Made by a program: the position numbers and the translations under genes. A stretch of DNA of 59,851 bases from Desulfobulbaceae bacterium (GTDB taxonomy: Bacteria; Bacteroidota; Ignavibacteria; Kapaibacteriales; UBA2268): the NCBI GenBank assembly GCA_018335795.1, contig JAGXRP010000009.1:1-59851 (forward strand), written 5' to 3'. Of this stretch, positions 34,561-43,938 are shown in pieces (positions within the stretch are counted from its first letter, which is position 1; the number at the start of each line of letters is the position of its first letter). A model generated the notes under the pieces. The model was given only the letters and a program-made list of their open reading frames with translations. It was not told the DNA's origin and did no database searches.

Positions 34561-36839
34561 TTGATAATTAAGAAATGATTGGTGACAGCTAAAAATGGTG
34601 TTGTCATCTCGATGAAATATATTCCGGAGGCGAGATTGCGACTATCAAAATCGTATATATAGGCACCTGCAGGGATTTTTCCGGCGATTTCATCAGATAA
34701 AATATTCCCAAAAGCATCATAAATACGGAATGAAACTTCAGTAGATTTGCCAATTGTACAATCAAAATTGACAAAATCATGTGATTGAGAATTAGCACTT
34801 GATTTAATCGTGAATCCTTCAAAAATTCTCGGGACAGCTTTAAGTTCCAAACCGCACACCGAATCAGTCACAAAGACACCATTTTGGATATTTAGCTCGA
34901 AAAGGTCTTCGCAATTGCCATCACTAAAAATCGGATTGATAATCGCTATTTCAGTTGCTACCGCATGCCCCAAATATGTAAAGAATCGTACTTTGCATAA
35001 TGTATCGTTAGGCTCGAAAAAATCATTACCGGGTTTCAAAAATCGAATATCAACAGTTTGCTTATCTGGATTCTCGCGATTTTCGCCTTCGAATGCAGCT
35101 CCTACTGATGCAGTACCGAGCGTTATCACTCCTTTGTACTCCAAAATAGACCTATCGTAAGATAATGAAAAACTGAAACTTTTGGCAAATTCCGATGGAA
35201 TGAAATTGTCTGATGTCAATAAAATCGGCACCTCGATAAATCTCCCCGGTGAAGCCCGAAAATCATCAGAAATAGAAATTTTTGCTGATAGAGTCGGTGT
35301 AGAGTTTGCCCATAGCACTATTTTAATTTTATTTTGGGGTGAAGGAGCGTTTGTAATAAGCTCCATAATTGCAAAATACTCCCCAACAACGCCGGAATTA
35401 TTTTCAAATCTAATGTCAATTTGACCGGACGAATTAGGTTCAATTTCAAGCGAAGTCGCACCGGTAAAGAAATTTGCTCCACCACCATTTACAATTTTGA
35501 TGCTTTTAATCAGCAGTTTTTCGTTGCCAATATTGTAAATTGTGAGCGATGTATCTTTGTAATTTAAGCAACTTGGCTTGTTCAGAGTGACCGAACCGAA
35601 ATTCAGAGTATCGCTCGGAAGGACAATTTTGGGAGATACCACATTTGCTTTGATAAAAAATCTGACAAATCGCTTATCACTTTGGACTCCCTTGAATCCA
35701 CGTTCCAAAATATCACTTTCGATGATGTATTCCGCTATGTCCAATCCATTTTCTGTAGGTTGGTAACGTAGTACAAATGCATAGCTACTATCAGGCAGAA
35801 AGTCTGTAGCTTTGTCACCGATTTTATTTATTATAGTATAGTCCGGATGCTGCTCACCAGTGAAAACATCCCTTATATATTCATTTAGTGAATGAAACGG
35901 AATGTTGCCATTGTTTTTCAATAATACGACTATGAGCTCGGAACTACCTGCCCGAATATCGCCTAAAACTACAGTGTCACCAACAATATCGTGGGTTGAA
36001 GTGAAAAGATTTATTTGTTGTCGAACTCCTGTGCCGACAGCAAACATTGATGCAACATCAACAGAATCGGGGAATTTTTCGGGGTGTGGTTTATATGTAA
36101 CTTTGAACTGAATTGAGTCTTTGCCAATATCCAAGGGGTGATACGAAATATCCCATCCAATTGTATTTTTGCTATGAATGATAATATTGGCGGGACGTTG
36201 TTGGACGGTGAATTCTTGCCCCGATGGTTGTTGAGTAATAACCCTTGTTTGGTAATCAATAATTTCGATAGATTTATACGAAGCGTTCTTCAATTCCCAA
36301 GTAATTTTGGGCGTGACGTTTGGCTCGATATAAACTGAATCAAAATTAACAACATCGTCAATACCGTTCAAGTACAAGGCTACTTTTTTTACACGAAGTA
36401 AAAATGTATCAATTTTTGAAATTGGAGGTCCGCTTCTGTCATCATTTTTGAGCAAACTGAGACCGAGTAGTGCTTCAAACCATCCAAATGGAGGAGCGAG
36501 AGCATCACCAGCATTGAATTGAATTATCAATGTATCTCTCGAATTAGGAGGAAAGACCCTCTCGAGCGATGTAATTCGGCGAAAGAAGTTGAATTGACTC
36601 TGAGTAGGGTCATTCGGGCTAACACCAAGATAAAAACTCGGAACAAGTGGCTGCATATATAAGGCTTTTTCGCCATCATTTATGATTTCGAAACTAAATC
36701 TGATACTATCGTTAACAAGGCAGGGACCTACATTGATGGTTCCATTTTCATTTTTTTGCAAAGGTATAATCCTCCCGCTATATTCTTTTGAATAAGCGAG
36801 AGAAGTTATAAAAACTAATATCAATATTGTACGCAACAT
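34557..36839 (-). CDS. Secreted protein with ASPM/SPD2-like and cohesin-like domains and T9SS-type tail
   Basis: About 760 residues. The start at 36839 gives a normal signal peptide (MLRTILILVFITSLAYS); an upstream ATG at 36896 would add 19 residues, and neither has a clear ribosome site. Beta-sandwich units with 'SVTLNKPSCLNYKDTSLTIYNIGNEKL'-type sequence (quoted in part: LTIYNIGNEKL) resemble ASPM/SPD2 repeats. Next comes a cohesin-like stretch ('GRFIEVPILL', 'SFSLSYDRSILEYKGV'). The end 'VSFRIYDAFGNIL' to 'LASGIYFIEMTTPFLAVTNHFLIIK' (read in parts) looks like a T9SS sorting domain. It heads the envelope run. Confidence 0.83.
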   Translation of the reverse strand: MLRTILILVFITSLAYSKEYSGRIIPLQKNENGTINVGPCLVNDSIRFSFEIINDGEKALYMQPLVPSFYLGVSPNDPTQSQFNFFRRITSLERVFPPNSRDTLIIQFNAGDALAPPFGWFEALLGLSLLKNDDRSGPPISKIDTFLLRVKKVALYLNGIDDVVNFDSVYIEPNVTPKITWELKNASYKSIEIIDYQTRVITQQPSGQEFTVQQRPANIIIHSKNTIGWDISYHPLDIGKDSIQFKVTYKPHPEKFPDSVDVASMFAVGTGVRQQINLFTSTHDIVGDTVVLGDIRAGSSELIVVLLKNNGNIPFHSLNEYIRDVFTGEQHPDYTIINKIGDKATDFLPDSSYAFVLRYQPTENGLDIAEYIIESDILERGFKGVQSDKRFVRFFIKANVVSPKIVLPSDTLNFGSVTLNKPSCLNYKDTSLTIYNIGNEKLLIKSIKIVNGGGANFFTGATSLEIEPNSSGQIDIRFENNSGVVGEYFAIMELITNAPSPQNKIKIVLWANSTPTLSAKISISDDFRASPGRFIEVPILLTSDNFIPSEFAKSFSFSLSYDRSILEYKGVITLGTASVGAAFEGENRENPDKQTVDIRFLKPGNDFFEPNDTLCKVRFFTYLGHAVATEIAIINPIFSDGNCEDLFELNIQNGVFVTDSVCGLELKAVPRIFEGFTIKSSANSQSHDFVNFDCTIGKSTEVSFRIYDAFGNILSDEIAGKIPAGAYIYDFDSRNLASGIYFIEMTTPFLAVTNHFLIIK

Positions 36840-36976
36840 GAATACCAAATTACTTCCATTCTTACTTTTTTTCAAATAAAAAAAACAAAGTGTCATATTT
36901 ACTTAATTAATTCGTCAAATGATTAACGATTCAACATATTAGTTGGTTTATTTGTTTATCTAGTTCGGAGAAATTG

Positions 36977-37687
36977 ATGAAAATGATTATTATCGCTTTT
37001 GTTGCCTTGTTTTTATCAAGTGCAGTGTTGGTGGCACAACCAAAAATTGAAGTAGTCGGTGGGACAACGAAGAACTGGGGAACTGTTGCACCTGCAGATA
37101 GTCCCCTTAAATACGACCTTGTAGTCAAAAATACAGGCAATCAAAATCTTAAGATTTCCAATGTGAGACCAACCTGCGGATGCACGACAGCGCCTCTTGA
37201 AAAAGATGAGTTAAAACCCAACGAAAGCACTAAAATTGCTATTACATTTAATGTAGCTCAAAATTCGGGACCTGTTCAAAAGCAGATCATGATTTACTCG
37301 AACGACCCTGTCAATCCGAGTATTAATTATACATTAATGGCTGAAGTGGTCAGACCCTTGACTGTTTCGCCTTCAAATCATATGTCCTTCAGAGATTTAG
37401 TAGTTGGGGGCGTTGGCGAATCAACTCTCAAAATCAAGAATACATCTAATCGCAATATTACAATGACTGATTTTAATACAACACCATCGGAATTGACGAT
37501 TAATTTGAGCGGAACTAAAAGATTACGTCCAGGCGAAGAAATAGAGCTTAAAGCAAAGATTTTACCTCTAAAAACCGGGAACCTAAATACTAGGATTAGC
37601 ATCAAAACCGACCATCCGGATTTTCCACAACTCGAAATTCATGGTTTTGGGCGTGTTGGCGAATCGCCAATATTTAACAACAGATAA
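36977..37687 (+). CDS. DUF1573 secreted protein
   Basis: A 236-residue exported protein with a signal peptide (MKMIIIAFVALFLSSAVLVAQ) and a DUF1573 domain: 'WGTVAPADSPLKYDLVVKNTG', then 'ISNVRPTCGCTTAPL', a motif typical of the family, and 'IYSNDPVNPSI'. A second Ig-like beta-sandwich follows. Function of the family is not established. TTG 36974 is in frame just before, but ATG 36977 has GGAG six bases upstream and is preferred. It converges on the dksA-like gene with four bases between stops. Confidence 0.88.
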   Translation: MKMIIIAFVALFLSSAVLVAQPKIEVVGGTTKNWGTVAPADSPLKYDLVVKNTGNQNLKISNVRPTCGCTTAPLEKDELKPNESTKIAITFNVAQNSGPVQKQIMIYSNDPVNPSINYTLMAEVVRPLTVSPSNHMSFRDLVVGGVGESTLKIKNTSNRNITMTDFNTTPSELTINLSGTKRLRPGEEIELKAKILPLKTGNLNTRISIKTDHPDFPQLEIHGFGRVGESPIFNNR

Positions 37688-37691
37688 AGAC

Positions 37692-38029
37692 TTAGATATT
37701 GCAATTACTGCAATGTGTTGCCTCGGGGATTGCTTTCAAACGATTGTAAGCAATTTTAGCGTGGCAATTTTTGCATGTGCCGAAGAACGAAGTTCCGATT
37801 CTAAATAAAGCTTTTTCAAGAGCGATTAATCTCATTCTGTTATTTTCGAGTAAGGAATCGTTTACACTTTTGCCACCAATAGCATCCATTCTTGTAAGTC
37901 GTCCGATAGTATTATCTAAGCAATTGGTTTTGTTGCTTCTTCGAGATGCGTGATGTTTGATTTCAATTGGTCTAATTCATTATTAATAATAGCAGTAATT
38001 TCAACAATCTGTTCCGGTGTCAAAGCCAT
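37692..38029 (-). pseudogene. Frameshifted DksA/TraR-family zinc-finger gene
   Basis: From ATG 38029 the frame gives 37 residues ending 'LEEATKPIA' and a TAG stop. One base back, the frame continues 'DNTIGRLTRMDAIGGKSVND' and the C4 zinc finger 'CKNC...CSNC' to TAA at 37692. Together these rebuild a typical 112-residue TraR/DksA-type protein (TKPI.P.N.IGR..RMDAI..KSVN), so a single base is missing near 37918. The family binds RNA polymerase in stringent-type control. No standard slippery heptamer is seen, so it is called a disrupted gene or a sequence error. The downstream part alone (ATG 37889) could make a 65-residue zinc finger. Confidence 0.75.
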
Positions 38030-38031
38030 TA

Positions 38032-38391
38032 TTAATACTCTTCGTTGTTTTGTTTCAATGCCAACCTCTTTTGCTCTATTTGTTGTAGCTTATCACTTAC
38101 AGCTTGTCCGAGATTGACATCCTTTGCATTGCAATAATTCATTAAAGCAATCAACACATCGGCTGCTTCTGATTCAAATTTTTCGTGAGGTATTTCTTTG
38201 CCTTTCCAGACTTTTTTTTCAATATTAGCCAATTCCCCTGCTTCGCCGTTTAGTTCGAGGCAAAAGAATTCTGAAGGACGGCTGACGAAGCATTCCTTTT
38301 GATACTCATCAAAACCAATTTGAACTTTTCTTAAAGCTTCCGCAACAAATTCCACTAAAGCCAAATATTTTGGTTCAGTTTTTTTAATCAT
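38032..38391 (-). CDS. MazG-like nucleotide pyrophosphohydrolase
   Basis: A 119-residue all-helical protein with the two metal-binding helices of the MazG/dUTPase superfamily: 'LELNGEAGELANIEKKVWKG' (ExxE) and 'ESEAADVLIALMNYC' (ExxD). Such enzymes hydrolyse abnormal NTPs or dNTPs to monophosphates and PPi; the substrate is not predictable. Its ATG overlaps the end of the response regulator by eight bases, and the dksA-like gene starts two bases after its stop. Confidence 0.82.
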   Translation of the reverse strand: MIKKTEPKYLALVEFVAEALRKVQIGFDEYQKECFVSRPSEFFCLELNGEAGELANIEKKVWKGKEIPHEKFESEAADVLIALMNYCNAKDVNLGQAVSDKLQQIEQKRLALKQNNEEY

Positions 38392-39067
38392 CCGATGTCA
38401 TTTCTCTCATTCTGTAGCCAACACCTCTGATGCTCTGAATAATAGGTTTGATGTCATCTTTTTCAATTTTGGAACGCAATCTTTTGATATAGACATCAAT
38501 GATGTTTGATTCCGGGTCGAAATTATGTTTCCAAACATGCTGTGTAATAGTGCTTCTGCTAAGGATTCTATTTTTGTTGCGCATAAGATATTCCATCAAA
38601 GCATACTCTTTCGTCGTAAGTTCGATTTCTCTGCCTTGACGATATGCTAAATGAGAAACTGTATCGAGAATCAAGTCTCCACATCTGAGTTTAGTGGTTT
38701 TTTCGGGACTTGACCGACGCAAAATCGAGCGTAATCTGGCGGCTAATTCCTCAAAGCTGAAAGGCTTGGGCAAATAATCATCTGCACCCAAATCCAAACC
38801 TGTAACTCTGTCTTCGACGTTACCGCGAGCGGTTAGCATCACGACGGGTGTTGAAATTCCGGCGTCACGCATCTCTCTGAGAAGTGTGAATCCATCTTTG
38901 CCCGGCAACATTACATCGAGCAAAATTGCATCAAAATGATTGTTCATGGCTATATCAAGCCCTGTTATTCCATCCTGAGCGAGTTCAACGATATAACGCT
39001 CCTCTTCCAAACCGTGCTTTATAAAGTTAGCAACTTTTTTTTCATCTTCTACTACAAGAATTCTCAT
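38384..39067 (-). CDS. OmpR/PhoB-family response regulator
   Basis: A 227-residue two-domain transcription factor. The receiver has Glu7-Asp8-Glu9, the phospho-acceptor Asp50 in 'ILLDVMLP' and the conserved Lys in 'YLPKPF'. The winged helix has 'ELTTKEYALMEYLMRNKNRI' and the wing 'IQSIRGVGYRM'. ATG 39067 is preferred over 39082 because AGG precedes it at a normal distance. No histidine kinase is adjacent; its partner must be elsewhere. It lies 33 bases after the large T9SS gene. Confidence 0.92.
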   Translation of the reverse strand: MRILVVEDEKKVANFIKHGLEEERYIVELAQDGITGLDIAMNNHFDAILLDVMLPGKDGFTLLREMRDAGISTPVVMLTARGNVEDRVTGLDLGADDYLPKPFSFEELAARLRSILRRSSPEKTTKLRCGDLILDTVSHLAYRQGREIELTTKEYALMEYLMRNKNRILSRSTITQHVWKHNFDPESNIIDVYIKRLRSKIEKDDIKPIIQSIRGVGYRMREMTSDD

Positions 39068-39100
39068 GTTTATTAACCTCATTCAAAAGTAATTTGATAG

Positions 39101-42100
39101 TTATTTTCTAATATATAAAGGATATATTTCTCGTATTCCGTTAGATAGTTCCAGGCTTATGTAATAAATTCCATTTGCCACATAAGCACCGTCTGCTCTA
39201 ATTCCATCCCAACTGTCACCATATGCAATTCCGGGCATCCGTTGAACGTTTTCAATAGGTATAGCAACAACTTTGTTATTTTGGTCTAAAATTTTGATTG
39301 TAACATTAGTTTCTTGGTTCACTTTATAAACAATGGACAATTGTTCAGTTATCGGATTAAAAGGATTTGGAGCAATTATATCTATAAATTTTGGAGTCAC
39401 ACCGTCAATAGTCGTATCAATTCCTGCACAAGAGTTGACACAACAAAATCTAAAAATCAATTCATCAGGAATATTAACAGGAACATCCCATTCAAAAATT
39501 TCATCTGCAATGTTTGCTTCGCCAATTTGCATAAATTCTCTACCACCATCTATCGAAATTGAAATACTGATTTGCGTGCAATTAGCAGCAGAATCAAAAT
39601 CAATTTGTTCCCAATAAAAGACTCTCGTTGGGTCGGCACTTATAATTGGGTCAAATTTTATCGGTATTTTTATAGGTCGCAAAGCAATTGGTGTAACTAA
39701 AGATGTATCAGAAAATTCTGATTTAACAGCTACAACACGGTATTTGATTAGAGTATCTTGGTTTAATCGGTCGCAAAGGAATAATTCCGGGATACAATTA
39801 ATTTGCAAATCAAACATATACGAACCGTCCATCATAAGTGGTGTTGCACCTGCAAAAGTCCAATTAGTATCATCAGCACTCCATTCTGCAAATACACTAT
39901 CTGCACAATCTGCTCTACCCATTAATGTGATTTGATCATTCATATGATAAAATGGTTCAGGCAAAATGTCCGGTAATATCATTGGTTCGTTAAAAGTCAG
40001 CAGTGCAGTGATATCACGTAATTTATCGGGGTCACTAACTCCTTCTACTATTATAATGCCCTGCTTACCGGCAAAAGATGCGTCAGCAACAAAACTTAAA
40101 GTCAGAGTATCAGCATTATTATCGGCAAATTCCACGAGTGTTGTTTTATTTTCGGTGGGAATACCACCAATATATTCGATAAAATCAATTCTGACATTTC
40201 GTTGGCTTCTGATTGTGTTTGTCCATGAAACTTTTACTGTATCGCCTAAACAAAAGATAGTTTGATGCGTAGAGTCTTTTGGTGAGATTACGCTTAAAGT
40301 GTTTGGTATTATAGTTCCAATTACATAAGTGCTGTCATAGGTAGTAACTATTATATCATTCCTGCCGTCGCCTTCGAGGTCTGCTATTGCAACATGTGAA
40401 ATTGCTTGATTAAAAAATTCATGCACGAATACAGTATCGAAAGGATTGCCAAGTCGGAATCTTGTATCTTCATAATTTCTCAGTCGGACTACCATTAATT
40501 TACCACCGTCAGCAAGTACAATTTCGTCTTTATTATCGGGAGCATTGTCCAAATCATTTACTGCAGCAACCCAACCATTTATTCTCGCACTGAAAATTGT
40601 GTCCAATTGGAACAAGTTTTCACCAGTTGGAGTTGGCTTTTTAACAGCAGCACCTGTGAAATATCTCAACACAAATAGTTTACTTGCCGGATGAGCGAAT
40701 TCTCTTGAAGATTGGGTTACGATAATTTCGTTTCCCCGATTATTTGGGTAAAATTCTTCCCAAAAGTTTGATACAGCACCGTCAACGTTTCCAATAGCTA
40801 CCGACCAATAATGATTTGTATCGCCCCTAAAATGCGGATTTACTGTAGAACCTGTGAAGTAATCAGTTAATGGAGCGCCATCACGATTGTGTAAATGTAT
40901 TTTTGGAGTACCGTCGGAACCATCTAAACCGTTATATTCTTCAGCAACGAGAATGAATCCGCGTTCACCGGTCCAATTATCAGTAATATCAACATAATAT
41001 GGACGAATATTCGGGCGTGTGCCGTCATCAGGAATAATTTCAAAAGGAAAGAAAGCCGGCGTGGTGATAGTGTTATTCAAATTTAAGCCAACAAGTGAAG
41101 CCACATCTGCATAAGTTTCGAGATATTGGCTATTCAAAAAACTTGAAACTAACAAGTCATTAAAATTTGGATCTATGGCTTCGGGCGTTGGATAAGAAGG
41201 CAATAGAACACGTCCGTTTCCATCAGGTGAAACGAACAAAGACGGTTGTCCGGTATTAACTTCAGCACCTAAGAAAGCCCTGTTAGATGATACATCTTGG
41301 ATGTCGGGCAATGGGAAAGTAGATGTATTAACGCCTTCGTGGAATTGAGTCATACCCCTGAAAAAAGGAGGTTCAATTTGAGTTGGGTCAAGCACCTTAG
41401 GTTGTGTCATATTAATAGTGGCATAAACCATCAGTTTACCGTCAATTTTTCTCCCAAAAAATGGCTTGACGCTTCCGAATATATTTGGAGCAAAAGGACG
41501 TAAATTGATAGCGAGTCTTTTCAAAGGTCTTATAGAATCGCTCAAGACATCATATCCGAACAGGTATGAAAATGCGAGACTATCTCTATCCAAAGGATTG
41601 AATGTTTCGATTGATTCGAGCCCCATGACAAAATTTCCCGTCACGGGAGAATAAGTCTGAGAATTAGTATCAATCAAGCACGAAATCCCTTTCACACCAC
41701 TAACATAGCTCGGGAATCCTGATTTGTTTATCAACGAACCAGTTCCGCTTAAAATGATTATGTCATCACCCATGACCGCTGCAATTTGATTTGGAGCGTA
41801 TTTAAAGTCAGTCAAAGGTGGAAATGAAGCAAGATTGCCTATCAAAGGTCGAACATCACCCGATATAAGCGGTGTTGACCACTTAACGGAAAATGAGTCT
41901 ATTGTTTGCGGGTCAGATTTGTGTAGAACATAACGCGTAGCCTGCAAATTTCCATCAGGGTATAACCATGATGCTGGGGAGCTCGATTGACTATGTAAAT
42001 CGCTCGAAACAAGCCCCAATACTATGACAGACATTATCACAACCGATAAAATTTTGCGTTTAATCACATTTTCTAAACAAAAATTAATAATTTGTAACAT
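39101..42100 (-). CDS. Large secreted protein with FG-GAP-like repeats and FlgD/T9SS-type tail
   Basis: A 999-residue protein with an N-terminal signal (hydrophobic 'ILSVVIMSVIVLGLV' after 'NVIKRK'). The body has propeller-like repeats, e.g. 'HVAIADLEGDGRNDIIVTTY' and 'VAAVNDLDNAPDNKDEIVLA', as in FG-GAP/VCBS proteins. These are followed by beta-sandwich units. The C-terminus 'APNPFNPITEQLSIVYKV' to 'SDGIRADGAYVANGIYYISL'-like (GAYVANGIYYISLEL) is the FlgD-like form of T9SS tail. Probably surface-exposed; ligand unknown. It heads a run with the response regulator, MazG-like and dksA-like genes. Confidence 0.85.
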   Translation of the reverse strand: MLQIINFCLENVIKRKILSVVIMSVIVLGLVSSDLHSQSSSPASWLYPDGNLQATRYVLHKSDPQTIDSFSVKWSTPLISGDVRPLIGNLASFPPLTDFKYAPNQIAAVMGDDIIILSGTGSLINKSGFPSYVSGVKGISCLIDTNSQTYSPVTGNFVMGLESIETFNPLDRDSLAFSYLFGYDVLSDSIRPLKRLAINLRPFAPNIFGSVKPFFGRKIDGKLMVYATINMTQPKVLDPTQIEPPFFRGMTQFHEGVNTSTFPLPDIQDVSSNRAFLGAEVNTGQPSLFVSPDGNGRVLLPSYPTPEAIDPNFNDLLVSSFLNSQYLETYADVASLVGLNLNNTITTPAFFPFEIIPDDGTRPNIRPYYVDITDNWTGERGFILVAEEYNGLDGSDGTPKIHLHNRDGAPLTDYFTGSTVNPHFRGDTNHYWSVAIGNVDGAVSNFWEEFYPNNRGNEIIVTQSSREFAHPASKLFVLRYFTGAAVKKPTPTGENLFQLDTIFSARINGWVAAVNDLDNAPDNKDEIVLADGGKLMVVRLRNYEDTRFRLGNPFDTVFVHEFFNQAISHVAIADLEGDGRNDIIVTTYDSTYVIGTIIPNTLSVISPKDSTHQTIFCLGDTVKVSWTNTIRSQRNVRIDFIEYIGGIPTENKTTLVEFADNNADTLTLSFVADASFAGKQGIIIVEGVSDPDKLRDITALLTFNEPMILPDILPEPFYHMNDQITLMGRADCADSVFAEWSADDTNWTFAGATPLMMDGSYMFDLQINCIPELFLCDRLNQDTLIKYRVVAVKSEFSDTSLVTPIALRPIKIPIKFDPIISADPTRVFYWEQIDFDSAANCTQISISISIDGGREFMQIGEANIADEIFEWDVPVNIPDELIFRFCCVNSCAGIDTTIDGVTPKFIDIIAPNPFNPITEQLSIVYKVNQETNVTIKILDQNNKVVAIPIENVQRMPGIAYGDSWDGIRADGAYVANGIYYISLELSNGIREIYPLYIRK

Positions 42101-42280
42101 TATACAACCTAATATAAAAAAATTAATTTGTTTTTCATAATACTTTAATCATTTAATCAAAATATTTTTCAATTTATATTTGTAAAGCATAAATTATACC
42201 AAAAAAATTCAAATTGCACACTAACAATAATTGGGCTTGCTACTACGTAATAATACTATTTTAAAGTAGAAGTAATTCAG

Positions 42281-43174
42281 ATGAAATTATTCAAAATATT
42301 AGTGTTAATCACCCTTTTCGTGGCTATGTCATGCAATAAAGATTCGTCGAAACCGATTTATGTCGTGACAAGCTACCCTCTCAAATTTATCGTATCTGAA
42401 TTAGTCGGAACCAAGGCGGAAATCTTATGCCTTGTGCCTGCCGGTGCCTCACCTCATACTTATGCGCCCAAACCAAGCGACGTAAGAGCATCTCATGGCT
42501 CGATAGCACTCATTTATGTTTCAGAAAATTTTGATGAATGGGCTTCGGATTTTCCTGCAAAAAATAAAATAAAATTAATGGAGCTTTTACCCCAAGAAAT
42601 GATACTTTATTTTGAAGAAGTACACGAACATCATCACGACCACGAGCATGACCACAATTGCGGACACGGCGTTGACCCACATTTTTGGCTCGACCCGATC
42701 ACAGTAAAGGAAATTGTCAAACCATTGACCGAGAAACTCTGTGAACTTGACCCCGTAAATGCTGAATCATACAGAACAAATGCTGATTTATTCATCAAAA
42801 AATTGGATAATATTCACCTAAATACATCCGAGATTGTAAAAGAATTAGGCGGCAAAGCCGTTTTTTTGCAACATCCTTCATTTTTATATTTTTTAAACAG
42901 ATACAATATGGTATATGCAGGGAGTATAGAAGAAATTCCAGGCAAAGAACCCGGACCGAAATATATCAAAACATTAGTTGACAGAGTGAAAGAAAGCGGG
43001 ACTAAATCCATTTTCAGCGAGCCTCAACTCAACAACAAAATTGCGGAAACTGTTTCAACCGGCGCCGGAATTTTACTATTCGAGCTCGACCCATTGGGAG
43101 GCTCGGAATCAATAAAATCGTATTCCGATTTGATTCTGAAAAATGCCGAAACTTTTCGCAAAGCACTCAGATGA
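42281..43174 (+). CDS. znuA: Zinc/manganese ABC transporter, substrate-binding lipoprotein
   Basis: A 297-residue binding protein of cluster A-1. Lipobox 'LFVAMSC' (Cys18) anchors it. 'VVTSYPLKFIVSELVG' starts the fold, and 'GASPHTYAPKPSDV' supplies a metal His. A His-rich loop 'HEHHHDHEHDHNCGHG' (about 114-129) is the hallmark of zinc-specific members. Later 'DPHFWLDP' and 'FSEPQLN' complete the site. It overlaps znuC by four bases. I could not see a clear Zur operator in the 180 bases upstream. Confidence 0.93.
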   Translation: MKLFKILVLITLFVAMSCNKDSSKPIYVVTSYPLKFIVSELVGTKAEILCLVPAGASPHTYAPKPSDVRASHGSIALIYVSENFDEWASDFPAKNKIKLMELLPQEMILYFEEVHEHHHDHEHDHNCGHGVDPHFWLDPITVKEIVKPLTEKLCELDPVNAESYRTNADLFIKKLDNIHLNTSEIVKELGGKAVFLQHPSFLYFLNRYNMVYAGSIEEIPGKEPGPKYIKTLVDRVKESGTKSIFSEPQLNNKIAETVSTGAGILLFELDPLGGSESIKSYSDLILKNAETFRKALR

Positions 43175-43926
43175 GCGAACAAGCAAATATACTCGAAGTT
43201 AATAACCTAAATGTGGTTCTTGGGCAAAATACGGTTCTCGAAGACATTAATTTTAACTTAACGAAGGGTGCTTATCTTGCAATTGTAGGTCCTAATGGCT
43301 CCGGCAAAACGACATTGATGAAAACTTTAATCGGATTGGTCAAACCAAATACGGGCGATGTCAAGATGTTTGGTGCAAACATTGACGATCTGCCGCCCGG
43401 AACAATTTCCTATGTGCCCCAAATAAAAACAATGGACAAAGCATTCCCTGCACGTGCGATTGATTTGGTTATGAGCGGTATCCAACGCAGATGGAGCTTC
43501 AAAATTAATTCCCATGATAGCGACCGTGTAGCTACAATAATGCACGAAGTTGGTGCAGGCGATTTCATTTATCGTCCTTTGGCAGCACTTTCGGGAGGAG
43601 AATTACAAAGAGTATTTTTGGCTCGAAGCCTAATTCGCAATCCCAAAATCCTCTTGCTTGATGAACCTGCAACCGGAATAGATTTAGTCTGCGAATTGAG
43701 CATCAATAAGTTGATAACGGAGTATAACCAAAAATTCGGGACAACTGTCATAATGATAACACATGATTGGTCAGCAGCATACCACCATACTAATTATGTG
43801 CTATTGCTCAATCGTCGTCAAGTATATTACGGTGAATCAAAAACTGCATTCACTGACGAAAATTTACAACTCACTTTCTCCCATCTTGGGCATGGTCACG
43901 GAATAAAATTCGGTCTGAAAATTTAA
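43171..43926 (+). CDS. znuC: Zinc/manganese ABC transporter, ATPase
   Basis: A 251-residue ABC ATPase that powers the metal importer. Walker A 'VGPNGSGKTTLMK' (about 38-50), signature 'LSGGELQRVFLARSL', Walker B 'ILLLDEPATGID' and H-loop 'MITHDW'. It overlaps znuA (ATGA) and precedes the permease gene by 12 bases, which fixes its role as part of the three-gene operon. Confidence 0.94.
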   Translation: MSEQANILEVNNLNVVLGQNTVLEDINFNLTKGAYLAIVGPNGSGKTTLMKTLIGLVKPNTGDVKMFGANIDDLPPGTISYVPQIKTMDKAFPARAIDLVMSGIQRRWSFKINSHDSDRVATIMHEVGAGDFIYRPLAALSGGELQRVFLARSLIRNPKILLLDEPATGIDLVCELSINKLITEYNQKFGTTVIMITHDWSAAYHHTNYVLLLNRRQVYYGESKTAFTDENLQLTFSHLGHGHGIKFGLKI

Positions 43927-43938
43927 TTTGAGAACAAC

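Noticed and set aside
37905-37925. Programmed -1 frameshift in the dksA-like gene
   Set aside because: No X-XXY-YYZ heptamer or downstream structure is visible at GCT TAG; a plain indel is simpler.
42101-42280. Zur/Fur operator upstream of the znu operon
   Set aside because: AT-rich, but no convincing inverted repeat of the Zur/Fur type could be identified by eye.
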